This document shows positions 1 to 6,823 of a DNA stretch of 17,387 nt, one piece after another. This stretch comes from Thermoplasmatota archaeon. GTDB lineage: Archaea > Thermoplasmatota > E2 > DHVEG-1. The notes below the pieces were generated by a model, which had not been told where the DNA came from, did not search any database, and saw nothing but the letters and a program-made list of their open reading frames with translations. The translations under genes and the position numbers were made by a program. The stretch is from NCBI GenBank assembly GCA_016930995.1, contig JAFGFQ010000033.1:1-17387 (forward strand). The letters run 5' to 3'. Each line of letters begins with the position of its first letter. The first letter of the stretch is position 1.

Positions 1-153
1 AGCAAGAATATTTTTCAAAGGTTTATAATGATCTGGATTTTGAACAAGATCAATCAATTTCTTTTGTATTTGTTCAAATAAAACTTTTTCTTTTTTCTTC
101 AACTTTTTCATGGATTTTTCGAATTGAACACTAAATTCAATTTGATAAACCAT
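1..153 (-). CDS. RelE/ParE-like toxin, N-terminal part (cut by window edge)
   Basis: This open frame is read on the minus strand from ATG at 153 to the window edge and gives 51 residues without a stop. It begins MVYQIEFS, has a Lys-rich helical stretch (KSMKKLKKKEK) and ends with a KPLKNILA segment. That layout (short beta strand, basic helices, then a K-P/R-L-K turn) matches the first half of RelE/ParE-fold toxins, which typically have 85-95 residues. Its start lies one base after the antitoxin stop codon (TAA-C-ATG), so the pair is almost certainly co-transcribed and translationally coupled. By family, such proteins cleave mRNA on the ribosome or poison gyrase; which applies here cannot be told because the catalytic C-terminus lies outside the window. 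Confidence 0.72.
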   Translation of the reverse strand, partial: MVYQIEFSVQFEKSMKKLKKKEKVLFEQIQKKLIDLVQNPDHYKPLKNILA

Positions 154-154
154 G

Positions 155-391
155 TTATAAGCTCTTTAGATATTCAACAGCTTCCTTTTGAGAAAATTTT
201 TTTACCTTCTTCCCTTGTTGCATATCATGCTCTATTCTTTGATATCGCTCTATTTTTTCATTGAGTACACGGTCTCGTACAAGTTCTAAGATAAGTTCCT
301 GTACGTTTCTATACCCATATTCTTTTGTGTAATTCTTTGTTTCTTTTAGTAATTTTTCAGGAATTGAGAGGCTTATTTGTTTCAGTGTCAT
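155..391 (-). CDS. Ribbon-helix-helix antitoxin (CopG/RHH-like)
   Basis: This is a 78-residue protein. Residues 3-12 (LKQISLSIPE) form the expected DNA-contacting beta strand. They are followed by helix A (KLLKETKNYTKEYG) and helix B (NVQELILELVRDRVL), the classic ribbon-helix-helix order. The charged C-terminal tail (about residues 48-78, rich in Lys and Glu) is the kind of segment that wraps the partner toxin. It precedes the RelE/ParE-like frame by one base, so I call it the antitoxin of a type II toxin-antitoxin pair. The start ATG has a GGTGA Shine-Dalgarno four bases upstream (396-400). Autorepression is expected for the family, and repeats at 411-435 are candidate operators. An alternative is a plain RHH regulator, but the neighbouring toxin-like frame argues against it. 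Confidence 0.8.
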   Translation of the reverse strand: MTLKQISLSIPEKLLKETKNYTKEYGYRNVQELILELVRDRVLNEKIERYQRIEHDMQQGKKVKKFSQKEAVEYLKSL

Positions 392-395
392 ATTT

Positions 396-443
396 TCACC
401 AAATATTTATATGTACTAACATGTACGATATCGTATTTATATC
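396..443 (-). promoter_or_regulatory. Antitoxin promoter with candidate RHH operator
   Basis: On the minus strand a TATA-like element (ATATAAATACG, 443 to about 432) lies about 25 bases before a plausible transcription start near 411. Between it and the gene are two direct ATGTAC copies (411-416 and 421-426) offset by exactly 10 bases, and an overlapping perfect 12-base palindrome TACGATATCGTA (424-435). A second AT-rich TATA-like stretch is at 401-412 and a GGTGA ribosome site at 396-400. One-turn-spaced half-sites are what dimeric ribbon-helix-helix proteins usually bind, so self-repression is inferred. Confidence 0.5.
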
Positions 444-504
444 TTCCTTAAATAACAATAGAACAATCTACTCTTGAAGTTCGACTGCCTCCAAGTCCGC
501 TCCT

Positions 505-513
505 CTTTTATAG
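505..513 (-). promoter_or_regulatory. Orphan TATA box in the 392-561 gap
   Basis: The minus strand reads CTATAAAAG, a near-ideal archaeal TATA box, followed by a purine-rich GGAGCGGACTTGGAGG stretch (504 to 489). No start codon with a lasting frame follows before the antitoxin. It may drive a long-leader antitoxin transcript or a small RNA, or be chance. The rest of the 170-base gap shows no gene that I can support. Confidence 0.35.
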
Positions 514-561
514 ATTCTTTTTTACTCTGATTCAACGAAAAACCATTGGAATTCACTTCTT

Positions 562-2442
562 TTAAAGGAGCTTCCATACCTTTATCTCATTGCTTGTTGT
601 ATTGACCGAGTCATAGTACGCGACGATTTTTATGGTATGTCTAAAGAAGGATAGCTTATTCCAAGTCCAGATATACGGCGCTTCCGTATCAGTGAATTGC
701 AAAGAGCCATCCTTATAAAACTCGATTTTTTCGACTTCTCCTGCGACCCCATTCACCTGTCCTTCCACGTCGATTTTCCCAATAAGAAGTGTAAAGGGAA
801 ACGCCCCTTTGTCCGTTCCAAACACATACAGGTGTTTTTCCAGAGGGTTGCTGAAGACGACACCTGGCCGGACAAATTCTTCCCCTGATGCGAGATAATC
901 AATTCCATTTCCTAAAGGACCGACGTACCGCTCTGATGAGAAGATATTAACGGTTGGATCCCAGTGTTCATGGACCCCAAGGCTTGTGGAAAGATACGTG
1001 CCATCATGTTCAGGATCATAGGTATCTGGAGCGGGAACCGCTGCCTGATGCAGGTAGTTCTGCGCTCCCTCAATCGGATTTGTTCCTTCCGCAAACAAGA
1101 AATCATACATCACCGAGTCGATAGCGACAGGGTCCTGTGAAAAGAACAGACTGTTGGTCCAATCATTGTTAAACGGATATATGAGGAACTTTGCAATCGT
1201 CTTATGGTCCACCTTTGTCGCAAACGTCCCGTCACCAAGATACAGCAGTGTTTTTCCCCCAAGATGCTCATAGGCGAACAAATCCACCTGGGGGGCAGCA
1301 TTTCCCATGGTAAGACCAGAGATATGGTAGGGATGGATATCGACCACCGGCTCGATAAACGATCCAAAATAGTTCTTCCCAGACAAAGTCACACCTGTGT
1401 TTATCGGATGTCTTTTCAACAATGGAATGTTAATAAGATATTTTGCGTCAACCACACAAGTTGGTAGTGTACGCACCACCCCATCGGAGAAGTACATCTG
1501 CGTGGAACTCGCAATCACTTTCTCACGACCGGTTGCCCCACCATCTGAATCGACGTAGTGAACATCGGAGAACTCCTCAACCAGTGGGTCAGCAGGATAC
1601 GTCCTGTAATACACTGGGTTGTAGAACCAGTCCGGTATGGGTCGTGACGCGTCATAGAGGGTGATATCGACTTGGTCGACACCGACGACATTGACCAGCT
1701 GACGCAACAAAGCCTTAACCACGTAGGGGCTAGCATCACGGTCGTTATCTTCTCTGTTATAGGGATTACCGATACCGCCAAGTACATTGTTCATATTCAA
1801 TTTAATCGCTATCTTTTCTCCGGGTTGATAACTCACGTTTCCATTTCCATGAACGTGATTAAAATACGTAAAGATAGCAGCCCAGGCATCTGCATCATTT
1901 GCTGCTCCGGTGAGCCGTTGGATGCCTATCGAGACCATCTCGTCAATCACATCCTGATCATTGTTAATTTGTTTCCACCAGTACCCCGTTAGGTTCTTCT
2001 CTGTCGCATCCGGGTTCCACACCCAGATCACCCGACCAGGGTTCACACCAACTCCAACACCCATCGGGTCTTTTGGGAGAGGGTCCCAGGCAACTGCGGA
2101 CGTACTTTCCTGGATAAAACTGGTGGCGAACACCCCACCAGAGATGGTAAATACAATAACACAATAGACAAGGAATGTTGGTACTGCTTTGGCAACTTTG
2201 GTCTTCGCAGTTCTCAACCAGATCACAAGACCAGTAAACAAAATGCTCCAAAACGCCAGATACCCAAGAGAAACGGACAACGCGACCTGCTGACAGGGAT
2301 ACTGAGCACGCTGCGGTTTTGGAACCACCCGGATGAGGAACCATACAAGCGCAATAATCCCCGCAAGATGAAACCAGATTCCCCTCCATCCACGCATAGT
2401 GTCCCACAGTCGCGATTTTTTCACATGTACGTGATTCTTCAT
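562..2442 (-). CDS. Membrane-anchored DUF362 protein with C-terminal Ig-like domain
   Basis: This is a 626-residue protein of unknown biochemical role. Three hydrophobic segments lie near the N-terminus (about 22-38, 53-76 and 87-107); the remainder is predicted to sit outside the cell. The DUF362 domain spans about 125-520: PGRVIWVWNPDAT (135-147), the GEKIAIKLNMN strand (208-218), LYDASR (262-267), LLKRH..TLSGKNYFGSF (341-362) and a QDPVAIDSVMYDF segment (436-448). The C-terminal 70 residues (about 553-624) look like a bacterial-type Ig domain (VEKIEFYKDG...APYIWTWN...HTIKIVAYYDS). Some DUF362 proteins carry iron-sulfur clusters, but this one has only three scattered Cys (50, 94, 329) and no ferredoxin motif. 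It appears to be a single-gene unit with its own TATA box, separated from the ABC genes upstream by 128 bases. The function is not known. Confidence 0.82.
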   Translation of the reverse strand: MKNHVHVKKSRLWDTMRGWRGIWFHLAGIIALVWFLIRVVPKPQRAQYPCQQVALSVSLGYLAFWSILFTGLVIWLRTAKTKVAKAVPTFLVYCVIVFTISGGVFATSFIQESTSAVAWDPLPKDPMGVGVGVNPGRVIWVWNPDATEKNLTGYWWKQINNDQDVIDEMVSIGIQRLTGAANDADAWAAIFTYFNHVHGNGNVSYQPGEKIAIKLNMNNVLGGIGNPYNREDNDRDASPYVVKALLRQLVNVVGVDQVDITLYDASRPIPDWFYNPVYYRTYPADPLVEEFSDVHYVDSDGGATGREKVIASSTQMYFSDGVVRTLPTCVVDAKYLINIPLLKRHPINTGVTLSGKNYFGSFIEPVVDIHPYHISGLTMGNAAPQVDLFAYEHLGGKTLLYLGDGTFATKVDHKTIAKFLIYPFNNDWTNSLFFSQDPVAIDSVMYDFLFAEGTNPIEGAQNYLHQAAVPAPDTYDPEHDGTYLSTSLGVHEHWDPTVNIFSSERYVGPLGNGIDYLASGEEFVRPGVVFSNPLEKHLYVFGTDKGAFPFTLLIGKIDVEGQVNGVAGEVEKIEFYKDGSLQFTDTEAPYIWTWNKLSFFRHTIKIVAYYDSVNTTSNEIKVWKLL

Positions 2443-2446
2443 ATAG

Positions 2447-2488
2447 TATCCCCTTATTAAAAAAGAGTAGCTGTTTGCCTATAAAAAG
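2447..2488 (-). promoter_or_regulatory. Promoter and ribosome site of the DUF362 gene
   Basis: The minus strand carries TTTTTATAG (2488 to 2480), about 40 bases before the ATG at 2442, predicting a start of transcription near 2458. A GGGGAT Shine-Dalgarno (2454 to 2449) lies six bases before the ATG. Together they support the annotated start and a short leader. Confidence 0.5.
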
Positions 2489-2570
2489 GTTTGCTCGCCT
2501 CGTCAGACAACTACAGAACAGTCCCTCTCAGCGTCTCATGGCAACCTAGATTCAACCAAGAATTTTTTTC

Positions 2571-3851
2571 TTAGACTCGTCGCCGTTTTAAGGTTTTCAG
2601 CCATTTGAATTTCGTCGTCCCAACCAGCAATCGATCGGTCTTAAACACCCATACCACGATGCTGATGGTGACGAGAGCAAAAACAGCGACATATGCTATC
2701 CCGCCGATCACAAGCGTATAATCATGGAAAAGTAACGCACGTGATGCCATCATCGGATGGGAGAAGGGGATAGCGAACGTGAATATCTTCGCTGCAAGGG
2801 GGAGTGTATCAAAATCTGCGAACATGGTGATAAACATAGGAATCATCGCAAGCATCGTAATTGGGAAGGTGAGCGTTTGTGCGCTTTTATAACTCTTGGC
2901 AAACGTCCCTAACAGCATGCAGAGTGAAAGACCGGCAATGAGCGCAAGGAAAAGTGAAATCCCAATCCAGATGAAGTCCGTGCTTGTGAGCACAAGATCA
3001 TAGGTCGCAAGATTCACCCCTACGGACATTTGAAAACCACTGAAGTAGAACTGCATTCCAATCATGTAGATAACCGCAAGGATAAGCCCGATGAACGCTG
3101 CTGCGATAATCTTCCCGGTCACAATACTCGTTCGTTTCACTGGCAAGGTGAGCAAGGTCTCCAGGGTCTTATTTTCTTTCTCAAGGGCCATTGATGTAAT
3201 CACAATGCTGCCTGCCATGATGATGATCATCATGATTACAATCGGGATGAGTAACGACTGAGACGACAGCATCCCTGCAATCATGTTAGGGGAGATACCA
3301 ACAAACTCCCTGTCCTTGAAATAGGTCGTTTCCATCCGTTTGGTCGGTGAAAGGACAAACGATGCGTTCACCGAAGAATTCTCTTTAATAAGCTCCTTTG
3401 ATATGTTCGTGTTGATATACGCAATCAGCGATTCAAGGGCACTTGAGGAGATCGTATCCATGATCCCTGCCCCCTTCATGATCCAGTAAATCTGGAACGT
3501 CCCTTGTTGATCCTCAAGGATCTGTTCTGAGAAATTCTGCGGGATAAGAATGACAGCAACACCATCATGCTGCTTCACGACATCCAAACTATTCTGAAGA
3601 TCAGCGGTAGACGAGGAGTTATACACTGATTTGGCATGCGTATGAAGGAGGGTTGATGCCATTGCACCAATGCTACTGGTATCCTCTACAATCACACCAA
3701 TTGTCGGTGGCTCTGAGGCTTGCTCTTGGATCCCCTGAATGCTATTTCCCATCGTGCCAAAAATTAAGGCAACGATGATGATGGGAGCAAACGTCGCTGG
3801 GGTCAATAACTCGCGTATCTCTTTTTTCGTGATATTACTCAGTCCGCTCAT
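2571..3851 (-). CDS. ABC-2 type permease (NatB-like exporter subunit)
   Basis: This 426-residue membrane subunit has one helix near the N-terminus (about 20-35) and a large non-membrane region (about 40-195, predicted extracytoplasmic). A block of about six helices follows (about 198-222, 246-270, 290-315, 327-346, 352-370, 378-402), with a basic C-terminal tail ending LKRRRV. The cytosolic loop EKENKTLETLLTLPVKRTSIVTGK (224-247) is the hallmark coupling region of NatB/ABC2_membrane_3 proteins. Its start overlaps the stop of the ATPase gene by four bases (3848-3851, ATGA), so the two are translated together. The family includes Na+ and drug exporters, but the substrate cannot be read from the sequence. 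No own promoter is visible. Confidence 0.88.
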   Translation of the reverse strand: MSGLSNITKKEIRELLTPATFAPIIIVALIFGTMGNSIQGIQEQASEPPTIGVIVEDTSSIGAMASTLLHTHAKSVYNSSSTADLQNSLDVVKQHDGVAVILIPQNFSEQILEDQQGTFQIYWIMKGAGIMDTISSSALESLIAYINTNISKELIKENSSVNASFVLSPTKRMETTYFKDREFVGISPNMIAGMLSSQSLLIPIVIMMIIIMAGSIVITSMALEKENKTLETLLTLPVKRTSIVTGKIIAAAFIGLILAVIYMIGMQFYFSGFQMSVGVNLATYDLVLTSTDFIWIGISLFLALIAGLSLCMLLGTFAKSYKSAQTLTFPITMLAMIPMFITMFADFDTLPLAAKIFTFAIPFSHPMMASRALLFHDYTLVIGGIAYVAVFALVTISIVVWVFKTDRLLVGTTKFKWLKTLKRRRV

Positions 3852-4564
3852 TCACGCACCACCCGTATGAAGACTTCTTCTATATTTCGTGCGTTATGTT
3901 TCTCCATAAGTGTTTTAGGTTTTCCTTCTTCTACTATTTTGCCTTCGGAGATTAAAGCAATCCGGTCACAGAGGTACTCCACCTCAAGCATGTTATGGGA
4001 AGACAGCAGTACCGTTGTACCATTTTCTGCTGTTTTTTTCACAAGTCTTCGGATCTCCTGGGCGTTGATAACATCAAGGCCGGAGGTTGGTTCATCAAGG
4101 ATGGCAAGCTTTGGATTTGTCATCAAGGCTCTGCCGACAAGGAGGCGACGCATCATCCCTTTACTATAGGTATCAACGCGGTCATCGATCCGTGCCCCAA
4201 GATCCGTAATCTCGATTCCTTTCTGCACCATGGCTTGTGCGTCTTTTGGAGTAAAGAAATTTGCAATGAACTGAAGATACGCTCTCCCACTGAGGTTTTT
4301 ATACGCCCCTGCATCCTCAGGGAGATAACTGATGAGTTTTCTGATGTCCGCTGCGTTCTTACTGAGGTCATATCCCATGATAGTGATTGTTCCTCCATCG
4401 ATAGTAAGCAGGGTAGACATCACTCGTAAGGTCGTTGTTTTCCCCGCGCCGTTCGGTCCGATAAGACCGAAGATTTCTCCTTCATTTATTGAGAAAGAAA
4501 CCCCTTTTACGGCATCCATTGACCCATATCTTTTTATGAAACCTTTCACTTCAATTGCTGCCAT
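3848..4564 (-). CDS. ABC transporter ATP-binding subunit (NatA-like)
   Basis: This 238-residue ATPase powers the adjacent permease. Visible motifs are Walker A GPNGAGKT (36-43), a degenerate Q-loop region SYLPEDAG (79-86) with Pro-Glu in place of the usual Gln as in many NatA/SagG-type exporters, the signature YSKGMMRR (133-140, a variant of LSGGQ), Walker B plus D-loop LAILDEPTSGLD (153-164), and the switch His in LLSSHN (H190). The length is normal for a stand-alone exporter ATPase. The start ATG at 4564 lacks a Shine-Dalgarno, but a TATA box ends about 26 bases upstream, consistent with a leaderless transcript. It overlaps the downstream permease by four bases. The drug, lipid or ion substrate is unknown. 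Confidence 0.93.
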   Translation of the reverse strand: MAAIEVKGFIKRYGSMDAVKGVSFSINEGEIFGLIGPNGAGKTTTLRVMSTLLTIDGGTITIMGYDLSKNAADIRKLISYLPEDAGAYKNLSGRAYLQFIANFFTPKDAQAMVQKGIEITDLGARIDDRVDTYSKGMMRRLLVGRALMTNPKLAILDEPTSGLDVINAQEIRRLVKKTAENGTTVLLSSHNMLEVEYLCDRIALISEGKIVEEGKPKTLMEKHNARNIEEVFIRVVRE

Positions 4565-4586
4565 AGGTGTCGCGACAAGTAATGAT

Positions 4587-4599
4587 CTTTTATTTAATA
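4587..4599 (-). promoter_or_regulatory. TATA region between divergent ABC and MFS genes
   Basis: On the minus strand TATTAAATAAAAG places a TATA core (TTAAATAA, 4597 to 4590) at about -33 to -26 from the ABC ATPase ATG, as in leaderless archaeal promoters. The same AT-rich block could work on the plus strand for the MFS gene, giving a start near 4620. That second use is a guess. Confidence 0.45.
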
Positions 4600-4670
4600 T
4601 TCATTGCCGTTCATCTCTCCCATACGTAGAAACACAGAAAATATGGAAAGTTATTACAAAAAAAAAAAAT

Positions 4671-4674
4671 GGAG
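4671..4674 (+). promoter_or_regulatory. Ribosome binding site fixing the MFS start
   Basis: GGAG lies 11 bases before the ATG at 4686, directly after a run of 12 A residues (4658-4669). It supports starting the MFS transporter at 4686 rather than further upstream, where the open frame runs antisense into the ABC ATPase gene. Confidence 0.45.
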
Positions 4675-4685
4675 CAGAGTTCTTC

Positions 4686-5858
4686 ATGGAAGAAAAGGAA
4701 AATAAAAAGACGATCCGTACCTTTGCTGCCGCATCGTTTCTGAACGACTTCGGCTCTGATATCATCTACCCGATTTGGCCACTGTTTCTGACAACGGTGC
4801 TCGGGGCAAACATGGCGATTTTGGGGTTCGTTGATGGACTGGGGGACGCACTTGTGTCAATCTCCCAAGCGGTTTCCGGGTATCTCTCAGATAAATTTCG
4901 TCGTCGAAAGGTGTTCGTCTGGACCGGGTATCTGTTCGGTGCTGCTTCGCGTATCGGCTATGCGTTCTCTACAGTCTGGGAGCATATCATCCCCTTCCGG
5001 ATCCTTGACCGAGCAGGGAAGATGAGAGGTGCACCACGAGACGCCATCATCGCTGACGCTTCGACGAATCAGAATCGAGGCAGGCACTTTGGGTTGCTTC
5101 GAGCCATGGATAACCTTGGGGCGGTCTGTGGTATCATTTTTTGCATCATCTGCTTCTGGGTGCTGAACATAGGATATCGGGAGTTGTTCTTCTTCGCAGC
5201 GGTCCCCTCTGTCATTGGAGCCATGCTGGTCATCCTGTTGATAAAGGAGAGGAAATTAGAGAAAAAGAAGATATTCAAAGGACTTTCCTTTAAAGATTTA
5301 AACAGGAATTTCAAGATGTTCCTGCTGCTTAGTGCATTGTTCGCCCTGGGGTCGTTTAGTTATTCTTTCTTGCTTATCTATGCGAAGCAATTTGGCTTTG
5401 AGGTCATTTTTGTACCCGTTCTCTACCTTGTCTTCACCCTGTTTGCCGCTATATTCTCCTATCCTTTCGGGAGACTGGCAGACAGAATTGGAAGAAAACT
5501 TATCTTGTTTGTCTCCTATCTTTTTTGGGGTGCTGTCTGCCTGATTTTTATCTTTCTTCAAAGTTATTGGCTCATCGTCTTTACCTTTGTTCTCTATGGA
5601 TTGCATCGAGCTGCGTTAGAGCCAGTGCAAAAAACGTTTGTCGCAGAGCTTGCGCCAGCGGAGTATCGAGCAAGCAGCTTGGGCGGGTATCAAATGGTCA
5701 TTGGTTTATGTGCGCTTCCTGCATCACTCATCGCTGGACTCCTGTGGGATTCCATTAGTATTGAGACGCCCTTTTACCTTTCTCTGGGGCTTACCATCGT
5801 CTCTTCGTTCCTTCTGTTGTTATTTGTAAAGGAAAAACGGCCAACGAACCAGCGATGA
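4686..5858 (+). CDS. Major facilitator superfamily transporter
   Basis: This 390-residue protein has the usual 12-helix MFS size and hydropathy. Motif A appears in both halves: GYLSDKFRRRK (65-75) and GRLADRIGRK (262-271). Between them, DRAGKMRGAPRDAIIADAS (108-126) is the conserved DRxGKxxRxxPRDAxIADS segment of a large uncharacterised bacterial and archaeal MFS group. The C-terminal half has ELAPAEYRASSLGGYQ (321-336), another group feature. I chose ATG 4686 because an upstream GGAG precedes it, the protein then begins with a normal short charged tail (MEEKENKK), and any earlier start would overlap the ABC ATPase on the other strand. The substrate is unknown. It is divergent from the ABC exporter, so the pair may share regulation. 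Confidence 0.9.
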   Translation: MEEKENKKTIRTFAAASFLNDFGSDIIYPIWPLFLTTVLGANMAILGFVDGLGDALVSISQAVSGYLSDKFRRRKVFVWTGYLFGAASRIGYAFSTVWEHIIPFRILDRAGKMRGAPRDAIIADASTNQNRGRHFGLLRAMDNLGAVCGIIFCIICFWVLNIGYRELFFFAAVPSVIGAMLVILLIKERKLEKKKIFKGLSFKDLNRNFKMFLLLSALFALGSFSYSFLLIYAKQFGFEVIFVPVLYLVFTLFAAIFSYPFGRLADRIGRKLILFVSYLFWGAVCLIFIFLQSYWLIVFTFVLYGLHRAALEPVQKTFVAELAPAEYRASSLGGYQMVIGLCALPASLIAGLLWDSISIETPFYLSLGLTIVSSFLLLLFVKEKRPTNQR

Positions 5859-5870
5859 ATCCATGACTGC

Positions 5871-5880
5871 TTTTTTCTTT
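5871..5880 (+). terminator. Oligo-T terminator after the MFS gene
   Basis: TTTTTTCTTT begins 12 bases after the MFS stop codon and has no strong hairpin. Archaeal transcription commonly ends at such T tracts. It precedes the separate TATA box of the next gene. Confidence 0.4.
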
Positions 5881-5888
5881 CGAACAAA

Positions 5889-5926
5889 TCTTTAAGTAAA
5901 AAGAATCCCTTTACACTCATGAGGGG
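5889..5926 (+). promoter_or_regulatory. Promoter and ribosome site of the HEAT-repeat gene
   Basis: CTTTAAGTAA (5889-5898) is a TATA-like box about 40 bases before the GTG start, predicting a transcript start near 5919. GAGGGG (5921-5926) is a strong Shine-Dalgarno five bases before GTG 5932, and too far (17 bases) from the next in-frame ATG at 5944. That decides the GTG start. Confidence 0.55.
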
Positions 5927-5931
5927 TTCCA

Positions 5932-6648
5932 GTGCAAAATCAGATGGAGATGGTAAGCAAACACATTGATGTTTTAAAATCGCTTGATGTGGAAGAATTT
6001 TATAACAAGGATGAAGATGAGATTCGACGATATGCTCATGACGCGATTCAGGATCTCATCGCGTTCGGTACTCAAGCGACACAGGACCTTCTTGGGTTGC
6101 TTCAGACGGAGTTTACCTGGAGTTGTTTTCTTGCTTTGTCAATCCTTCGATCGACAAAGGATCCGCAAGCGGTCCCTGCTCTGATCTCCTTTTTACAAAG
6201 AGAGTCTGATGATTCGATGGCAAATGAAGAGGCCATGTTTGCACTGCAAGATATCGGGGACCCATCGGTTGTGCCGCTCATCGAGGATCTTGAGGAGGAA
6301 TTTGAGAAAAAACAATACAACACCTATCTCGTTGGTGCTTTAACCGGGATTATCGGCCCAGTCCCATATGACTTCATGGTGAAAATCACAAAGGATTTTC
6401 TCAGCAACCCTGCCCGATACAAGGGATGGTTCCATATTGAGGATTTTACCTATAATTATGTTAAGCAAAAACGCGTGGACGTCATTCCTCTGCTTCAACG
6501 GATCCTAACAATGAAATCTCTGACCGGGGCAGAAAAAAGAGAACTTGAGGATACCGTACGAGCTCTCGAGGACCCTGAGGGCTACGAGAAGGAAATCGAG
6601 GAGACCGCAGAGGAGCTTTCAAAAGCTGCGCAAAAAATTGAGTTATAA
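5932..6648 (+). CDS. HEAT-repeat (PBS-lyase type) helical protein
   Basis: This is a 238-residue, acidic, all-helical protein. HEAT/PBS-lyase repeats are visible at about 40-60 (AFGTQATQDLLGLLQTE), 65-90 (LALSILRSTKDPQAVPALISFLQ) and 100-122 (AMFALQDIGDPSVVPLIEDLEE), with the typical D-P-x-x-V-P-x-L-I turn. The C-terminal third (about 180-238) is charged and probably helical or coiled-coil. There is no signal peptide or membrane segment, so it is cytoplasmic. HEAT proteins are usually scaffolds for protein partners, and nothing here gives a specific role. The gene starts with GTG and ends with TAA. It stands alone between the MFS gene and the prenyltransferase gene, each with its own TATA box. 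Confidence 0.8.
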   Translation: MQNQMEMVSKHIDVLKSLDVEEFYNKDEDEIRRYAHDAIQDLIAFGTQATQDLLGLLQTEFTWSCFLALSILRSTKDPQAVPALISFLQRESDDSMANEEAMFALQDIGDPSVVPLIEDLEEEFEKKQYNTYLVGALTGIIGPVPYDFMVKITKDFLSNPARYKGWFHIEDFTYNYVKQKRVDVIPLLQRILTMKSLTGAEKRELEDTVRALEDPEGYEKEIEETAEELSKAAQKIEL

Positions 6649-6687
6649 AAAATGCAACCATCCTCATCTATAATTATTATCATTAAC

Positions 6688-6723
6688 TCTATATAATAGA
6701 TATAGTATTAATCTCTCTGGAGG
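6688..6723 (+). promoter_or_regulatory. Promoter and Shine-Dalgarno before the cis-prenyltransferase
   Basis: TCTATATAAT (6688-6697), followed by a second TATA-like GATATAGTATTA (6699-6710), gives predicted transcript starts near 6719 and 6730. A strong GGAGG (6719-6723) sits seven bases before the in-frame codon ATC at 6731. No ATG, GTG or TTG occurs at usable spacing behind it. The 6649-6823 gap is therefore mostly promoter plus possible coding sequence. Confidence 0.55.
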
Positions 6724-6823
6724 GACAACTATCAGTTCTCATAAACCATCGCTAAGAGCCCTTGCTGGAAAAAAAATAGACGAATGGGAAAGATACGTCA
6801 TCCAAACCCCTACGGGAAAAAGG

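Noticed and set aside
478..500. tRNA-like string (GTTCGAC) in the 392-561 gap
   Set aside because: It resembles a T-loop, but no matching stems or anticodon arm can be folded on either strand.
1964..2407. Overlapping minus-strand frame inside the DUF362 gene
   Set aside because: It is an out-of-frame shadow; the DUF362 frame has clear helices and domain motifs over the same bases.
4658..4669. A12 homopolymer before the MFS gene as a phase-variation switch
   Set aside because: It lies upstream of the likely start codon, in the leader, so length changes would not shift the frame; an effect on transcription or an assembly artefact cannot be told apart here.
4332..4685. Longer N-terminus for the MFS transporter
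   Set aside because: The 118 extra codons run antisense through the conserved ABC ATPase gene and cross an A12 tract; the family N-terminus and the ribosome site both point to 4686.
2571..5858. ABC exporter plus divergent MFS as a defence or bacteriocin island
   Set aside because: No precursor peptide, modification enzyme or immunity-like gene is present; both are ordinary transporter families.
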